Assembly (NCBI GenBank): GCA_021292105.1
Contig: CM037862.1
Location: 35,595,770-35,659,769 of the forward strand
DNA length: 64,000 nt
Reading direction: 5' to 3'
Source of the DNA: Anadara kagoshimensis
Lineage: Eukaryota > Mollusca > Bivalvia > Arcoida > Arcidae
Shown: positions 30,945 through 46,100 of the stretch, one piece after another
How the letters are laid out: the number at the start of each line of letters is the position of its first letter
How positions within the stretch are numbered: the stretch's first letter is position 1
The notes under the pieces: model-generated
What the model was told of the DNA's origin: nothing
Database searches by the model: none
Seen by the model: only the letters and a program-made list of their open reading frames with translations
Program-made: the position numbers and the translations under genes

Positions 30945-31123
30945 GTAAGTCAGAGCTTATTTATATATATATACACATAGAAACAATTTGAATGAGCTAG
31001 GTTAAAATATTCTAAATTTAAAATAATTTACATGTTGCTATAAATTGATTTGCATCATGAACTATTAGCCTATAAAATTTATTCACCTGGATCTCAGCCT
31101 CCTTATTGATTTTATTCCTGGAG

Positions 31124-31176
<53 letters not shown>

Positions 31177-34100
31177 TAGCATCATTTGAAAGAGTATATT
31201 TTAAGATTGTTTTAGAAATTAATTTAGATTATTTGAGTTGCTGAAAATTTGCAATTATTTCATAAGTTGCTTCTTATTTTTATGATTTTGTTTAAAATAA
31301 GTGGTATGAAACTATTGTGTAAATTAGTGGATATATATATTTACAGTACAGACCTGTTGAAAGATTGAAACTCAGTTAATGATAAAGGAGTCAAAGCTTG
31401 ACTACCAATTGGCCCAGGTATGGATAGCTTGTTGCTAAAAAGCTGCCTAGAGATAGATAGCAGCTACCAAAAAGCTATCAAGATATAGCTAAGAAGGGAC
31501 TGAGATAAGACTTCCAAGCTTTGTTTAGTGTTAAACTTTAGACAGGTCTGTACTGTATATACTGACCATCAGTCCAAACTAGGTCAGTGTTATCAATTTC
31601 ATGTACAGTGATGTATATGCTGATCATGATTAGCATCCATTGCTGGTCAAGCCAGGAAATAATCTAAATATAAGTATCAGGTATGAGAATGGAGATTAAA
31701 CATCAGAAATAAGAGCATTCAGTTCAAACAATTTTTTGGCAGTTTTAAAATAGATTTTCTGAAATCAAAGTTTAAACATCAAACAAGTTCAAAATGACAG
31801 TTTGAATGCTAGTAATTAAATTAATCTGTATGTGGGGGTGGGAAGTGGATGTATGGCTCATTGATTTCAATTCCAAATTCTTGAAAGTTTGTCGTTACTT
31901 ACCCATAGTCAGTGGCAACACCCAACCCCAAAAGAAATCCAATTTCCTCCAATCCCAGAACTGACAGTCTCAATGTCCCATCTTGTTTATGGTCCGAATT
32001 TTAATTTATGTTACTATGTCATTGTTAATGTAAAACCTATACATGTATGTCCATGTCTTGCCTTTTTAATCGTCGACCAGTCTTTCAGGCTTAATACTCA
32101 ATCTAAGCATTTATACTTTGCTCATTCACCCCTGCATGCCCAACACCCATCCATCCATCCTCAACCTCCAGCCTCCTTAAAACAAATTTGAAGTTTTTGG
32201 ACATTGTTGGTAGGTTTTGCACAGTATACAATAAACCGCTTTTGCACATTGCCATATAGGCATATTAAATATGTTGATATACCCAAACCCCACCTTCGAG
32301 CTCACTGAAACAAAATAAAATTGTAGGTCCATAATAATATGAAACTATTAATAGGTTTTTTCGCAATATAAATCCTTTTTGCATCTTCACATAATAAGCA
32401 CATTTATGTGTTGATATCAAAAACCCCATCCAAATTGAAACAATTAAAATACAGTCTTTTGTTCCTTTATTATTGCGAGACCTAATAACAGTAGCTTTTG
32501 CGCAATTTAAACAAACTCATTTTGCTTATTGACATAAACACATATAATGTGTCAAAATACATAGATTGCTGTAGTTTGATTTAAAGCTGGTGATGTCTCA
32601 ATATAATTAAAATAATTTTGACGAGCTGTAAAAATTGATTTTCTACAGTAGTTTGTAGTAATCAGTCTATGTCTATGAATTCAACTTTGAAGTTTGATGG
32701 CATACTTGGATACATGTCATGACCCTAAATGTTTGTTAGGAATGATAAGGGATCATGTAATGGGGGTTCCTCCAATGTACCACATGACTAGACCCCAGTT
32801 TCACAACCATGCATTCCTTAACTAAGATTTTCCTTACCTCATATGCCTCAAACTTATGATATTTGTATTAATTTTTGAGAAAATCTTTATTTATAGTTTC
32901 AAAAAGAGCTTGCCAAAATTTGCTGAATTTAGGTTATGGAAAATCTTAGTCAAGAAATGATTTTGAAACAGGGGCCTGGACATATTTCATATTCCCCCTC
33001 AATGTTTGTTAGGAGTGATATTGGATCATGTAATGGGGTTCATTGCCACTGTACATGTACCACATGATCAGCAGCCCTTAATTTTTGTCTTGGACATTTT
33101 GGAAAAAGTTTTATTTTGCAAATTCATCAAAAAATGACATTTTTATGGGAATATCTCATTTGATATGATTCAAAGTTCAATAGAAATATTTATACACAAA
33201 TGTTAGAGGAATTGTTACATGGTATGCTGACAAACCCAATTTGACCTCGTAATTCTAGATTTGGGTATACATGTATTCCATGCCCTCTTGAAATGTTTGT
33301 TGGAGGAAATATAAAAAATTTGAACTTCATTAATCCATGAATAAATAAGTACATGTAAATATGTATAGGAGTCTTAATCAACTTATACGTTATACCGGTA
33401 ATTCATTAATAATTGTTTTATATATTTTTGAAAATTTTTATTTATTTTTATATCATGTTCTACAACATAAACTTTGCTGATTCATTCATGATAATTATAA
33501 TGAATTTGTTCCATAATATGTACATAAAAAACAATCCATTTTAATGAATTTGTTCCATAAATATATATTTATATAAAAAAAATCCATTTTCAATTTTGAT
33601 GTTTTTACATATGCACTTAGTAACAGAATCAAATTTCCATTTTAAATGTTTGTTCATTCTGTAGTAGACATGATTACAGCTAATATTTACAATTTTAATA
33701 TAAAAAAAATTGTTTATGTAAATACAGATCAGGATCTACATCATGCTTTCATGCTTTCATGTAAATTCAAGATCAGAATCGGATGTTTTAATTTTTGCAT
33801 TCCATTTATATTTTAAGTTTTGCATTTATTTTACATCGTTTTGCCATTAATTGGTTTTGTTTTTTTATGATGTTCATGATTGCAATATGATATTCTGCCG
33901 TTTTGTAATTAAGAATATATGTACTTGTTTAACATTCCCTTGTGTACGAACTTTTTTATGTTTCAATAATAATAAAAAGAACCAGTTCTATATGTTAAAA
34001 CTTTATTTTGCAGATGAACTAAATAATTAGGATCATTCTCATGCTAAACCATTTTTATGATTTGAAGTTCTACTTTAGTTGTTTTAGTAAAAATAAAAAA

Positions 34101-37100
34101 TAAAAAAAATAAAACCCATCCCATATTTTGAAATTTCATTTTGCCAAAGAATTCATTTGACCATTATCATTCCAATTTACCATAACAAATCTAATATTTT
34201 GGGATTGTTTGTTTTTCTGTACTTTGTTTAAGTAAAAAACAAATCACAGATTTTGAAATTTCATTTGGTCATGCTTTTCCACCAATCCATAAGAATTTAA
34301 TATTTTTTAATATTCTGCAAATCTTTTACAAATGACACTTTTTATGGTTTTGTTTCTTATATAATCTGTGACATATTAAGTTCTACAATTTTTTTTGCAA
34401 TATTTTGTATTTTCTACAAACCTTATAATCAGTGATTGATGTTTTCTAGTTTTTGCCTCCTTTATCCCCATCAATCCAGTGGTATGGTTTAATGTCAAAC
34501 TGTATAGGTGATACCATTACGGTTTTCAGGGGTAAATGGTGTGAAAAGTTGAATAAAATTGATATTTTAACATTAATATCGGGTATACATTCATACTAGC
34601 GCTATTAACAGCTTTTTCATTTTGTTTTTTTAATAAATTTTTTATTGAAAATGTACAGTTTTAAAAAGAAGTTCATTTGTTTGATAATATGAGGGTCCAT
34701 GCAGTCAAATCTGCCTAAAAACCACCTAAGTAAAATGGTCTTTATTAGCCAGTGATGTTGTTAAAACAAAGGTTCAAACTCCTAAAACATTTACAGAAGA
34801 AATATACATTTGCAATAATTTTATCAAATAGACCAAAAGTGTTCATACGGTTTGAATACCATTAGTCACATGAGCATGTCTTGTGCATGAATACACTTTA
34901 CATCATTTGTTTAGCTGTTCCAGTGATCAGACTTGCATGCCATAAGCAATAACAATTTGAATTTCTGTAAAGATCACAAACATGTGTTACATTATTATTG
35001 GCTGTTCCAGTAACTGGACATGGATGCCAAGAGCAGGGGCAAATTAAACAATTTCTTTACACAATTGTTTACATCATTATGACTGTTACTGTAACCAGAC
35101 TTGCATGTCATAAGCAATCTTTGAAGACAAACAAAGCAAAGAACAATTTGAAACTTTCTGAACTGTTTTGCCAAGTGTTGGTGTTTGTTAAATGAGATCC
35201 CTTTTCATCAAAGACTCTGGAAGTTATAGCACTCTAAATACCACTTTGCAAGTGTTCATTGAAATCATAATTGACGTATCGCCGGCCCATGCTTTTTATG
35301 TTCAAACACTGGCCACCACCACGGATCCAAAGCAGCTTTACGGCAACTAATGACTAGTGTCTGTGATGCCATTAATTGGCACAAATTGAGGCAGAGTTTT
35401 CATTATTTTTGTGTGTTATTCAAGTATGTTGGCCTTTGTGAGAACATTGTAGGTGTGGCCGGCGATCCATCAATTAACTGACCTTTATAGCCAGATGGCT
35501 TTATAAAAACAGGTGGTCTTTTAAAGATACAGTTGACTGAATTATTGTTATATGTTATATGTTAAGAAATATGTTTTGAAAAGCAAGAGGATGTTGGTGA
35601 CCAATATATTTGAATTGTTTGTTTGTTTGTTAGTATTAAAATGCATACGCCAAAGAAAGAAATCTAAATTGATTGTTTTTGTATACAATTATTGTTGTTT
35701 TATCATATTTATATCCAGAATAAAAAATAAATTCTAAATCATGTTTTATGACATTGTTGCATTCAGAAATATCAATATTTATAAATTAAACCATACATGG
35801 CAGATGACAATTAAAAAACACACAGACGCCCTTGAACATAGCTCATGTTCAGGGCCAAGTGCTCTTAAATGCACATTTACAGATTGCAATGCCTCTCTCT
35901 AGATTAGATCTGACCCGTGACTGGTGATAGTTCCACTTGAACATTGCTAACTTATATGCTAATGTTATAGGACAGAGTGGTTTAAGGCACACACTTACAA
36001 AGCACAGCATCTCTTACTGCCTAGGTGCGAATCTGGTTCAGGACAGATCCACTTGAACATTGTAATACCATATGCTTATGTTACAGAGCCCAGTGCGCTT
36101 ACAGACCATAGCTTCTCTTGCCACCTAGTTTTATATCCGGTTCAGGACAGATCCACTTGAACATTGTTATACCATATGTTTATGTTACAGAGCCCAGTGT
36201 ACTTATAGACCAAAGCTCCTCTTGCCACCTAGTTTTATATCCGGTTCAGGACAGATCTTCTTGAAGATTGTAATGCCATATGCTTATGTTACAGAGCCCA
36301 GTGCATTTACAGACCATAGCTCTTCTTGCCACCTAGTTTTATATCTGGTCCAGGACAGATCCACTTGAACACTGTAATACCATATGTTTATGTTACAGAG
36401 CCCAGTGCATTTACAGACCATAGCTCTTCTTGCCACCTAGTTTTATATCTGGTCCAGGTCAGATCCACTTGAACACTGCAATGCCATATGCTTATGTTAC
36501 AGAGCCCAGTGCATTTACAGACCATAGCTCTTCTTGCCACCTAGTTTTATATCTGGTCCAGGACAGATCCACTTGAACACTGCAATGCCATATGCTTATG
36601 TTACAGAGCCCAGTGCATTTACAGACCATAGCTCTTCTTGCCACCTAGTTTTATATCTGGTCCAGGACAGATCCACTTGAACACTGCAATGCCATATGCT
36701 TATGTTACAGAGCCCAGTGCATTTACAGACCATAGCTCTTCTTGCCACCTAGTTTTATATCTGGTCCAGGACAGATCCACTTGAACATTGTTATACCATA
36801 TGCTTATGTTACAGACCCCAGTGCACTAACAGACCATAGCTCTTCTTGCCACCTAGTTTTATAACTGGTTCAAACAGATCCACTTGAAAATTGTTATACC
36901 ATATGCTTATGTTACAGAGCCCAGTGTACTTATAGACCATAGCTCCTCTTGCCACCTGGATATCTGGTTCAAACAGATCCACTTGAACATTGTTATACCA
37001 TATGTTTATGTTACAGAGCCCAGTGTACTTATAGACCATAGCTTCTCTTGCCACCTAGTTTTATATCCGGTTCAGGACAGATCTACTTGAAGATTGTAAT

Positions 37101-40100
37101 GCCATATGCTTATGTTACAGAGCCCAGTGCACTTACAGACCATAGCTCCTCTTGCCACCTAGTTTTATATCCGGTTCAGGACAGATCCACTTGAACATTG
37201 TTATGCCATATGCTTATGTTACAGAGCCCAGTGCACTTACAGACCATAGCTCCTCTTGCCACCTAGTTTTATATCCGGTTCAGGACAGATCCACTTGAAC
37301 ATTGTTATACCATATGCTTATGTTACAGACCCCAGTGCACTAACGGACCATAGCTCCTCTTGCCACCTAGTTTTATATCCGGTTCAGGACAGATCTACTT
37401 GAACATTGTAATGCCATATGCTTATGTTACAGAGCCCAGTGCACTTATAGACCATAGCTCCTCTTGCCACCTAGTTTTATATCCGGTTCAGGACAGATCC
37501 ACTTGAACATTGTTATACCATATGCTTATGTTACAGACCCCAGTGCACTAACGGACCATAGCTCCTCTTGCCACCTAGTTTTATATCCGGTTCAGGACAG
37601 ATCTACTTGAACATTGTTATACCATATGCTTATGTTACAGAGTCCAGTGCACTTATAGACCATAGCTCCTCTTGCCACTTGGATATCTGGTTCAAATAGA
37701 TCCACTTGAACATTGTTATACCATATGCTTATGTTACAGAGCCCAATGCACTTACAGACCAAAGCTCCTCTTGCCACCTGGATATCTGGTTCAAACAGAT
37801 CTACTTGAACATTGTTATACCATATGCTTATGTTACAGAGCCCAGTGTACTTATAGACCAAAGCTCCTCTTGCCACCTAGTTTTATATCCGGTTCAGGAC
37901 AGATCTTCTTGAAGATTGTAATGCCATATGCTTATGTTACAGAGCCCAGTGCATTTACAGACCATAGCTCTTCTTGCCACCTAGTTTTATATCTGGTCCA
38001 GGACAGATCCACTTGAACACTGTAATACCATATGTTTATGTTACAGAGCCCAGTGCATTTACAGACCATAGCTCTTCTTGCCACCTAGTTTTATATCTGG
38101 TCCAGGTCAGATCCACTTGAACACTGCAATGCCATATGCTTATGTTACAGAGCCCAGTGCATTTACAGACCATAGCTCTTCTTGCCACCTAGTTTTATAT
38201 CTGGTCCAGGACAGATCCACTTGAACACTGCAATGCCATATGCTTATGTTACAGAGCCCAGTGCATTTACAGACCATAGCTCTTCTTGCCACCTAGTTTT
38301 ATATCTGGTCCAGGACAGATCCACTTGAACACTGCAATGCCATATGCTTATGTTACAGAGCCAGTGCATTTACAGACCATAGCTCTTCTTGCCACCTAGT
38401 TTTATATCTGGTCCAGGACAGATCCACTTGAACATTGTTATACCATATGCTTATGTTACAGACCCCAGTGCACTAACAGACCATAGCTCTTCTTGCCACC
38501 TAGTTTTATAACTGGTTCAAACAGATCCACTTGAAAATTGTTATACCATATGCTTATGTTACAGAGCCCAGTGTACTTATAGACCATAGCTCCTCTTGCC
38601 ACCTGGATATCTGGTTCAAACAGATCCACTTGAACATTGTTATACCATATGTTTATGTTACAGAGCCCAGTGTACTTATAGACCATAGCTTCTCTTGCCA
38701 CCTAGTTTTATATCCGGTTCAGGACAGATCTACTTGAAGATTGTAATGCCATATGCTTATGTTACAGAGCCCAGTGCACTTATAGACCATAGCTCCTCTT
38801 GCCACCTAGTTTTATATCCGGTTCAGGACAGATCTACTTGAACATTGTAATGCCATATGCTTATGTTACAGAGCCCAGTGCACTTATAGACCATAGCTCC
38901 TCTTGCCACCTAGTTTTATATCCGGTTCAGGACAGATCCACTTGAACATTGTTATACCATATGCTTATGTTACAGACCCCAGTGCACTAACAGACCATAG
39001 CTCTTGTTGCCACCTAGTTTTATATCTGGTTCAGGACGTATCCACTTGAACATTGTTATGCCATATGCTTATGTTACAGAGCCCAGTGCACTTACAGACC
39101 ATAGCTCCTCTTGCCACCTAGTTTTATATCCGGTTCAGGACAGATCCACTTGAACATTGTTATACCATATGCTTATGTTACAGACCCCAGTGCACTAACA
39201 GACCATAGCTCCTCTTGCCACCTAGTTTTATATCCGGTTCAGGACAGATCCACTTGAACATTGTTATACCATATGCTTATGTTACAGAGCCCAGTGCACT
39301 TACAGACCATAGCTCCTCTTGCCACCTGGATATCTGGTTCAAATAGATCCACTTGAACATTGTTATACCATATGCTTATGTTACAGAGCCCAGTGCACTT
39401 ACAGACCATAGCTCCTCTTGCCACCTGGATATCTGGTTCAAACAGATCCACTTGAACATTGTTATACCATATGCTTATGTTACAGAGTCCAGTGCACTTA
39501 TAGACCATAGCTCCTCTTGCCACCTGGATATCTGGTTCAAATAGATCCACTTGAACATTGTTATACCATATGCTTATGTTACAGAGCCCAATGCACTTAC
39601 AGACCATAGCTCCTCTTGCCACCTGGATATCTGGTTCAAATAGATCCACTTGAACATTGTTATACCATATGCTTATGTTACAGAGCCCAATGCACTTACA
39701 GACCATAGCTCCTCTTGCCACCTGGATATCTGGTTCAAATAGATCCACTTGAACATTGTTATACCATATGCTTATGTTACAGAGCCCAATGCACTTACAG
39801 ACCAAAGCTCCTCTTGCCACCTGGATATCTGGTTCAAATAGATCCACTTGAACATTGTTATACCATATGCTTATGTTACAGAGCCCAATGCACTTATAGA
39901 CCATAGCTGCTCTTGCCACCTGGATATCTGGTTCAAAAAGATCCACTTGAACAGTGTTATACCATATGTTTATGTTACAGAGCCCAGTGTACTTATAGAC
40001 CATAGCTTCTCTTGCCACCTAGTTTTATATCCGGTTCAGGACAGATCTACTTGAACATTGTAATGCCATATGCTTATGTTACAGAGCCCAGTGCACTTAT

Positions 40101-43100
40101 AGACCATAGCTCCTCTTGCCACCTAGTTTTATATCCGGTTCAGGACAGATCCACTTGAACATTGTTATACCATATGCTTATGTTACAGACCCCAGTGCAC
40201 TAACGGACCATAGCTCCTCTTGCCACCTAGTTTTATATCCGGTTCAGGACAGATCTACTTGAACATTGTTATACCATATGCTTATGTTACAGAGTCCAGT
40301 GCACTTATAGACCATAGCTCCTCTTGCCACTTGGATATCTGGTTCAAATAGATCCACTTGAACATTGTTATACCATATGCTTATGTTACAGAGCCCAATG
40401 CACTTACAGACCAAAGCTCCTCTTGTCACCTGGATATCTGGTTCAAACAGATCTACTTGAACATTGTTATACCATATGCTTATGTTACAGAGTCCAGTGC
40501 ACTTATAGACCATAGCTCCTCTTGCCACCTGGATATCTGGTTCAAATAGATCCACTTGAACATTGTTATACCATATGCTTATGTTACAGAGCCCAATGCA
40601 CTTACAGACCATAGCTCCTCTTGCCACCTGGATATCTGGTTCAAATAGATCCACTTGAACATTGTTATACCATATGCTTATGTTACAGAGCCCAATGCAC
40701 TTACAGACCATAGCTCCTCTTGCCACCTGGATATCTGGTTCAAATAGATCCACTTGAACATTGTTATACCATATGCTTATGTTACAGAGCCCAATGCACT
40801 TACAGACCAAAGCTCCTCTTGCCACCTGGATATCTGGTTCAAACAGATCTACTTGAACATTGTTATACCATATGCTTATGTTACAGAGTCCAGTGCACTT
40901 ATAGACCATAGCTCCTCTTGCCACCTGGATATCTGGTTCAAAAAGATCCACTTGAACATTGTTATACCATATGCTTATGTTACAGAGCCCAATGCACTTA
41001 CAGACCAAAGCTCCTCTTGCCACCTGGATATCTGGTTCAAATAGATCCACTTGAACATTGTTATACCATATGCTTATGTTACAGAGACCAATGCACTTAT
41101 AGACCATAGCTCCTCTTGCCACCTAGTTTTATATCCGGTTCAGGACAGATCTACTTGAACATTGTAATGCCATATGCTTATGTTACAGAGTCCAGTGCAC
41201 TTATAGACCATAGCTCCTCTTGTCACCTAGTTTTATATCTGGTTCAGGACAGATCTACTTGAACATTGTTATACCATATGCTTATGTTACAGAGTCCAGT
41301 GCACTTATAGACCATAGCTCCTCTTGTCACCTGGATATCTGGTTCAAATAGATCCACTTGAACATTGTTATACCATATGCTTATGTTACAGAGCCCAGTG
41401 CACTTACAGACCATAGCTCCTCTTGCCACCTAGTTTTATATCCGGTTCAGGACAGATCTACTTGAACATTGTAATGCCATATGTTTATGTTACAGAGTCC
41501 AGTGCACTTATAGACCATAGCTCCTCTTGTCACCTAGTTTTATATCCGGTTCAGAACGTATCCACTTGAACATTGTTATACCATATGCTTATGTTACAGA
41601 GACCAATGCACTTACAGACCATAGCTCCTCTTGCCACCTAGTTTTATATCCAGTTCAGGACAGATCCACTTGAACATTGTTAAGCTATATGCTTATGTTA
41701 CAGAGCCCAATGCACTTACAAACCATAGCTCCTCTTGCCACCTAGTTTTATATCCGGTTCAGGACAGATCTACTTGAACATTGTAATGCCATATGTTTAT
41801 GTTAAGAGTCCAGTGCACTTATAGACCATAGCTCCTTCTGCTACCTAGTTTTATATCCAGTTCAGGACAGATCCACTTGAACATTGTTATACCATATGTT
41901 TATGTTAAGAGTCCAGTGCACTTATAGACCATAGCTCCTTCTGCCACCTAGTTTTATATCCAGTTCAGGACAGATCCACTTGAACATTGTTATACCATAT
42001 GCTTATGTTACAGAGCCGAGTGCACTTATAGACCATAGCTCCTTCTGCTACCTAGTTTTATATCCAGTTCAAACAGATCAACTTGAACATTGTTATACCA
42101 TATGCTTATGTTACAGAGCCGAGTGCACTTACAGACCATAGCTCCTTCTGCTACCTAGTTTTATATCCAGTTCAGGACAGATCCACTTGAACATTGTTAT
42201 ACCATATGCTTATGTTACAGAGACCAATGCACTTATAGACCATAGCTCCTTCTGCCACCTAGTTTTATATCCAGTTCAGGACAGATCCACTTGAACATTT
42301 AGTCAGGGGGCAGATCCCAAAAATGTGACACCCCCTAAACGTTTTTGTTAAAAGCAGGAAACATGGTGGATCTTATTGCCCTATATGTACCAAGTTAGGC
42401 TAGGTATGTTTCCACCTTGACTTTTTCCGTTTAATGGAAATATGGCTGCCAATCCAAGATGGCCGCCAAAAAAGATAATTTAAGTATAAAAATTCAATAT
42501 CAAATTAACCACTCAGCTTTTTTAGTTGAAATTTGGTATTTGATCAATTAAATATTTATACTAATTTTCCATGAATAAACATTGGTTGTAAAATTCAATA
42601 TGGCTGCCATTTTCAAGATGACCGACTTATAATTATCGCACTGCATTTAAATCAAAAACAACATAGGATGTCATTGTTTTATGACATTAAACTAATGTAT
42701 TGTATTTAATGTATATGTATTTAGTTAGTCTTAGTATGTTTCCACCTTGACTTCTTCCATTTAATGAAAATATGGCTACCAAATTCAAGATGGTCACCAA
42801 AAAATATAATTCTAAAATTAAAACTCAATAACAAATCAACCGCCTAACCTTTTTAGTTGAAATTTGGTATTTGATCAATTAAATATTTATATTAGTTTTT
42901 CATGAACAAACTATTTGGTTGTTAAATTCAATATGACCGCCATTTTCAAGCCGCCTTACAATCATCACGCTGCATTTTAAATCAAATACAACAATGGATT
43001 GCATTTAAACCGAAACGTTTTTCAAGTTTTCAATAAAGATAAATTGAATCAATTAAATCAATTCAATAGCTATGACTTTTGACGTTTGCAATAAAAAATA

Positions 43101-46100
43101 GTCATCTCGCTGATTAAAACCTTCAAAGAGGTCCAACAGCAACATGATTAACATCCACGGGCACCTTGCAGTAATATATTCTATACGTATATCCCTTTTT
43201 CTTATTATATAAGTATGATCAGAATATAACATATTTCCCCGGTTCAAAAATTCAACAGCTATAACTATAGGTTTAAATAACAATCTTTTATTTTCAAAAC
43301 ATTAATTACCAAGACTACAAAACATCTGTATCTCTACAAAGGATAAGCGTCTGACCATTATCTGTTTCTTTGGCTCCTTTGGCACAAAGAACAATTCTTG
43401 TGCCTGCCTCTTTATAGTTTGCTCAAAGACCTGATTTACCTCGCCCTGTACTCGAGAATGTAGTATTTGCATCCAAAAACCTAACCATCAACTGCTTGCC
43501 ACACACCCTTTTTGTTTATCTCATTTGATATAAACTTAAAAAAATCAGATTCATTCTTCATTCTCGCCGATATGTATATTGAATTGTTTCAATTTTTAAC
43601 TTTCCATCTCTTTTCTGCAATACATGTATTATTCTTAAAATCGAATTATTCTTACCAGTTCTTACTGGTGTTAATGCTCCATGATTGTGATTTGTGGCTG
43701 GATTGTTGTGTTTAATTTTGATTTTTTTTTTCTTGTCAAACTTTATAAAATGCTCAAAATATCAATCAAACAAAACATCTACTCTTTCACTTTTCCTTAA
43801 ATGACACTTTGTGCTACAAATCTACAGTTGTCAAAGGTTTGTGCATTGGTGCTTTCCTAATGCTGTTAATCAATGTCATACTCTCTATTATGGTACAAAT
43901 CATTATACCTTTTTTCATAACATTTCTGGATTACATCATAAACCTGTGAATACATAAGATGTTTGTTGATTGGTCGTAAACTACCTGATGATGTTACTTA
44001 GAATACAGTTATTTCTTTTTGTCCAGTATATCACTATCTTCATTAACTCTTCCTGCTTTCACTGGTACAATGATATTATTTATTTATTATTGTTTTGAAA
44101 CTCCATAATGGTACCGAAAAATATAAAGACCTGTGCGGTAACATATGGAACGGCAATGGTTAACAGCATTGAAAGACCACAATATGCACTTTGAAGATTA
44201 TCTCGCAGCAACCACAAAGTATTGTTTTTAAAAATAGTGATAGAGTAGATTGTTTGCTTTTGTAAATACTAGAATAAATTTAAATCAAACATACCAATCC
44301 ATTTTAAAATCACAGTAAAATCTTTAAACTTTCAAATTAAGTTTAACACAGGAATATCCACCAGGAAAGTGAGAACGAGTGACCTGGAAGGGTAATTTAG
44401 CACCCCACACTTTAGAATGAAAGGAATATGGAATTTCGGGACGCCACATATCCATGGTATTTTCTGATAGAGTCACCATACTATATTGTGATGACAGCCA
44501 TAAAACTTTATGAGGGCATTCATAAGCCAAGGCTTGCACTATCCCTACATTAACAATTCATTTGTTAAGCAGTGTGTACCGTTGTATAAACAGATTTAAA
44601 GAATACAGAGGAGGGATGGAATTCAATCTTGCCTGAGAATTTGAACAATTTTATAAATACGGGAGGGAATAAGGCTCAACTGACTAGTTTTTATATCAAA
44701 CGAGTTCTGCAAGGAACTACAAGGCAAGGAGTCAGTGGTTAGTGGAGGGTTGCGAATCCAAATACTACATTCTCGAGTACAGGGTGAGATACATCAAGTC
44801 TTTGTGCAAACCATTAATAGGCATACTCAAGACTTGTTCCTTATGCCGAGTGAGATGGATAGAATAACGGATAACAGATGTTTTTATTCTCGTGGTTTTG
44901 TTTCACAACTAAACAGTAAGGTTTAAGTGAGTACTAGAACAAAAGGAAATATCAGAAGAAAAACATTTAAATCTGTTGGTGTTGACCAACCGACAGTGGT
45001 TGAGCTTCCAGCATGGGAAGTGTTCAAACAAATTACAGAGTTTGAAAACTGAACCGAAAGCTTATGAATATACGATAAAGTCGGTAATGCTGTTATCAAG
45101 TGTAGATGCTTTTGTTTGTAATCTATTTCAAACTACCAACCCTCAACAAAAACCATTATGAACTTCACAGTCATAGGTTCCGTCATTGCCACTTTAAAAG
45201 ATACGTTACGGCCAGGCACATTAAACACATTAATAATCAGGAAATGGTTTGGAATCTATGTTTTTTCCTAAGTAAAAAACCTATTAACTCTTGTTAGTAG
45301 TTGGGAAATTGACCTTTCAATACTTATGAATGTGGAATTGTTGAATCTTTGTGGTGTTTGTGCAGCTTAATTATTGTAAAAAACACATTCTACTGTACGT
45401 TGTTTGTGTATGTGTATCATGCTTGTGTAAAAAGCTTTTAAAGGAGCCAGTTAACTAGTATATATATATTAACAAATTCAATATATTGGTTTATTGTATT
45501 AAAACAATGCAGCGTGGTGATTATAAGTCGGCCATCTTGAAAATGGCGGCCATATTGAATTTTACAACCAATAATTATTCATGGAAAATTAGTATAAATA
45601 TTTAATTGAACAAATACCAAATTTCAACTCAAATGGTTCAGCAGTTGATTTGTTATTGAATTTTATTTTTTAAAATTATCTTTTTTGGTGGCCATCTTGG
45701 ATTTGGCAGCCATATTTTCATTAAACGGAAAAGTCAAGGTGGAAACATACAAAGACTAACTAAGTACATATATATTAAACACAACACATTGGTTTAATTT
45801 AAAAAAATAATGACATCCTATGTTGTTTTTGATTTAAAATGCAGCATGATGGTTATACGTCGGCCATCTTAAAAATGGCTGCCATATTGAATTTTACAAC
45901 CAATGTTTATTCATGGAAAATTAGTATAAATATTTAATTGATTAAATACCAAATTTCAACTAAAAAAGCTGAGTGGGTAATTTGATATTGAATTTTTATA
46001 CTTAAATTATCTTTTTTGGCGGCCATCTTGGATTGGCAGCCATATTTCCATTAAACGGAAAAAGTCAAGGTGGAAACATACCTAGCCTAACTTGGTACAT

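Noticed and set aside
39239..41122. Minus-strand frames of 259 and 292 codons with 33-residue repeats
   Set aside because: They lie wholly inside the satellite and arise because the monomer is 99 bp. The opposite strand is also open in two frames, and no start or splice context supports a gene.
43053..45297. Short frames inside the 3.9-kb palindromic element as transposase
   Set aside because: At most 76 codons, no DDE-type or other motif, and both halves carry stops.
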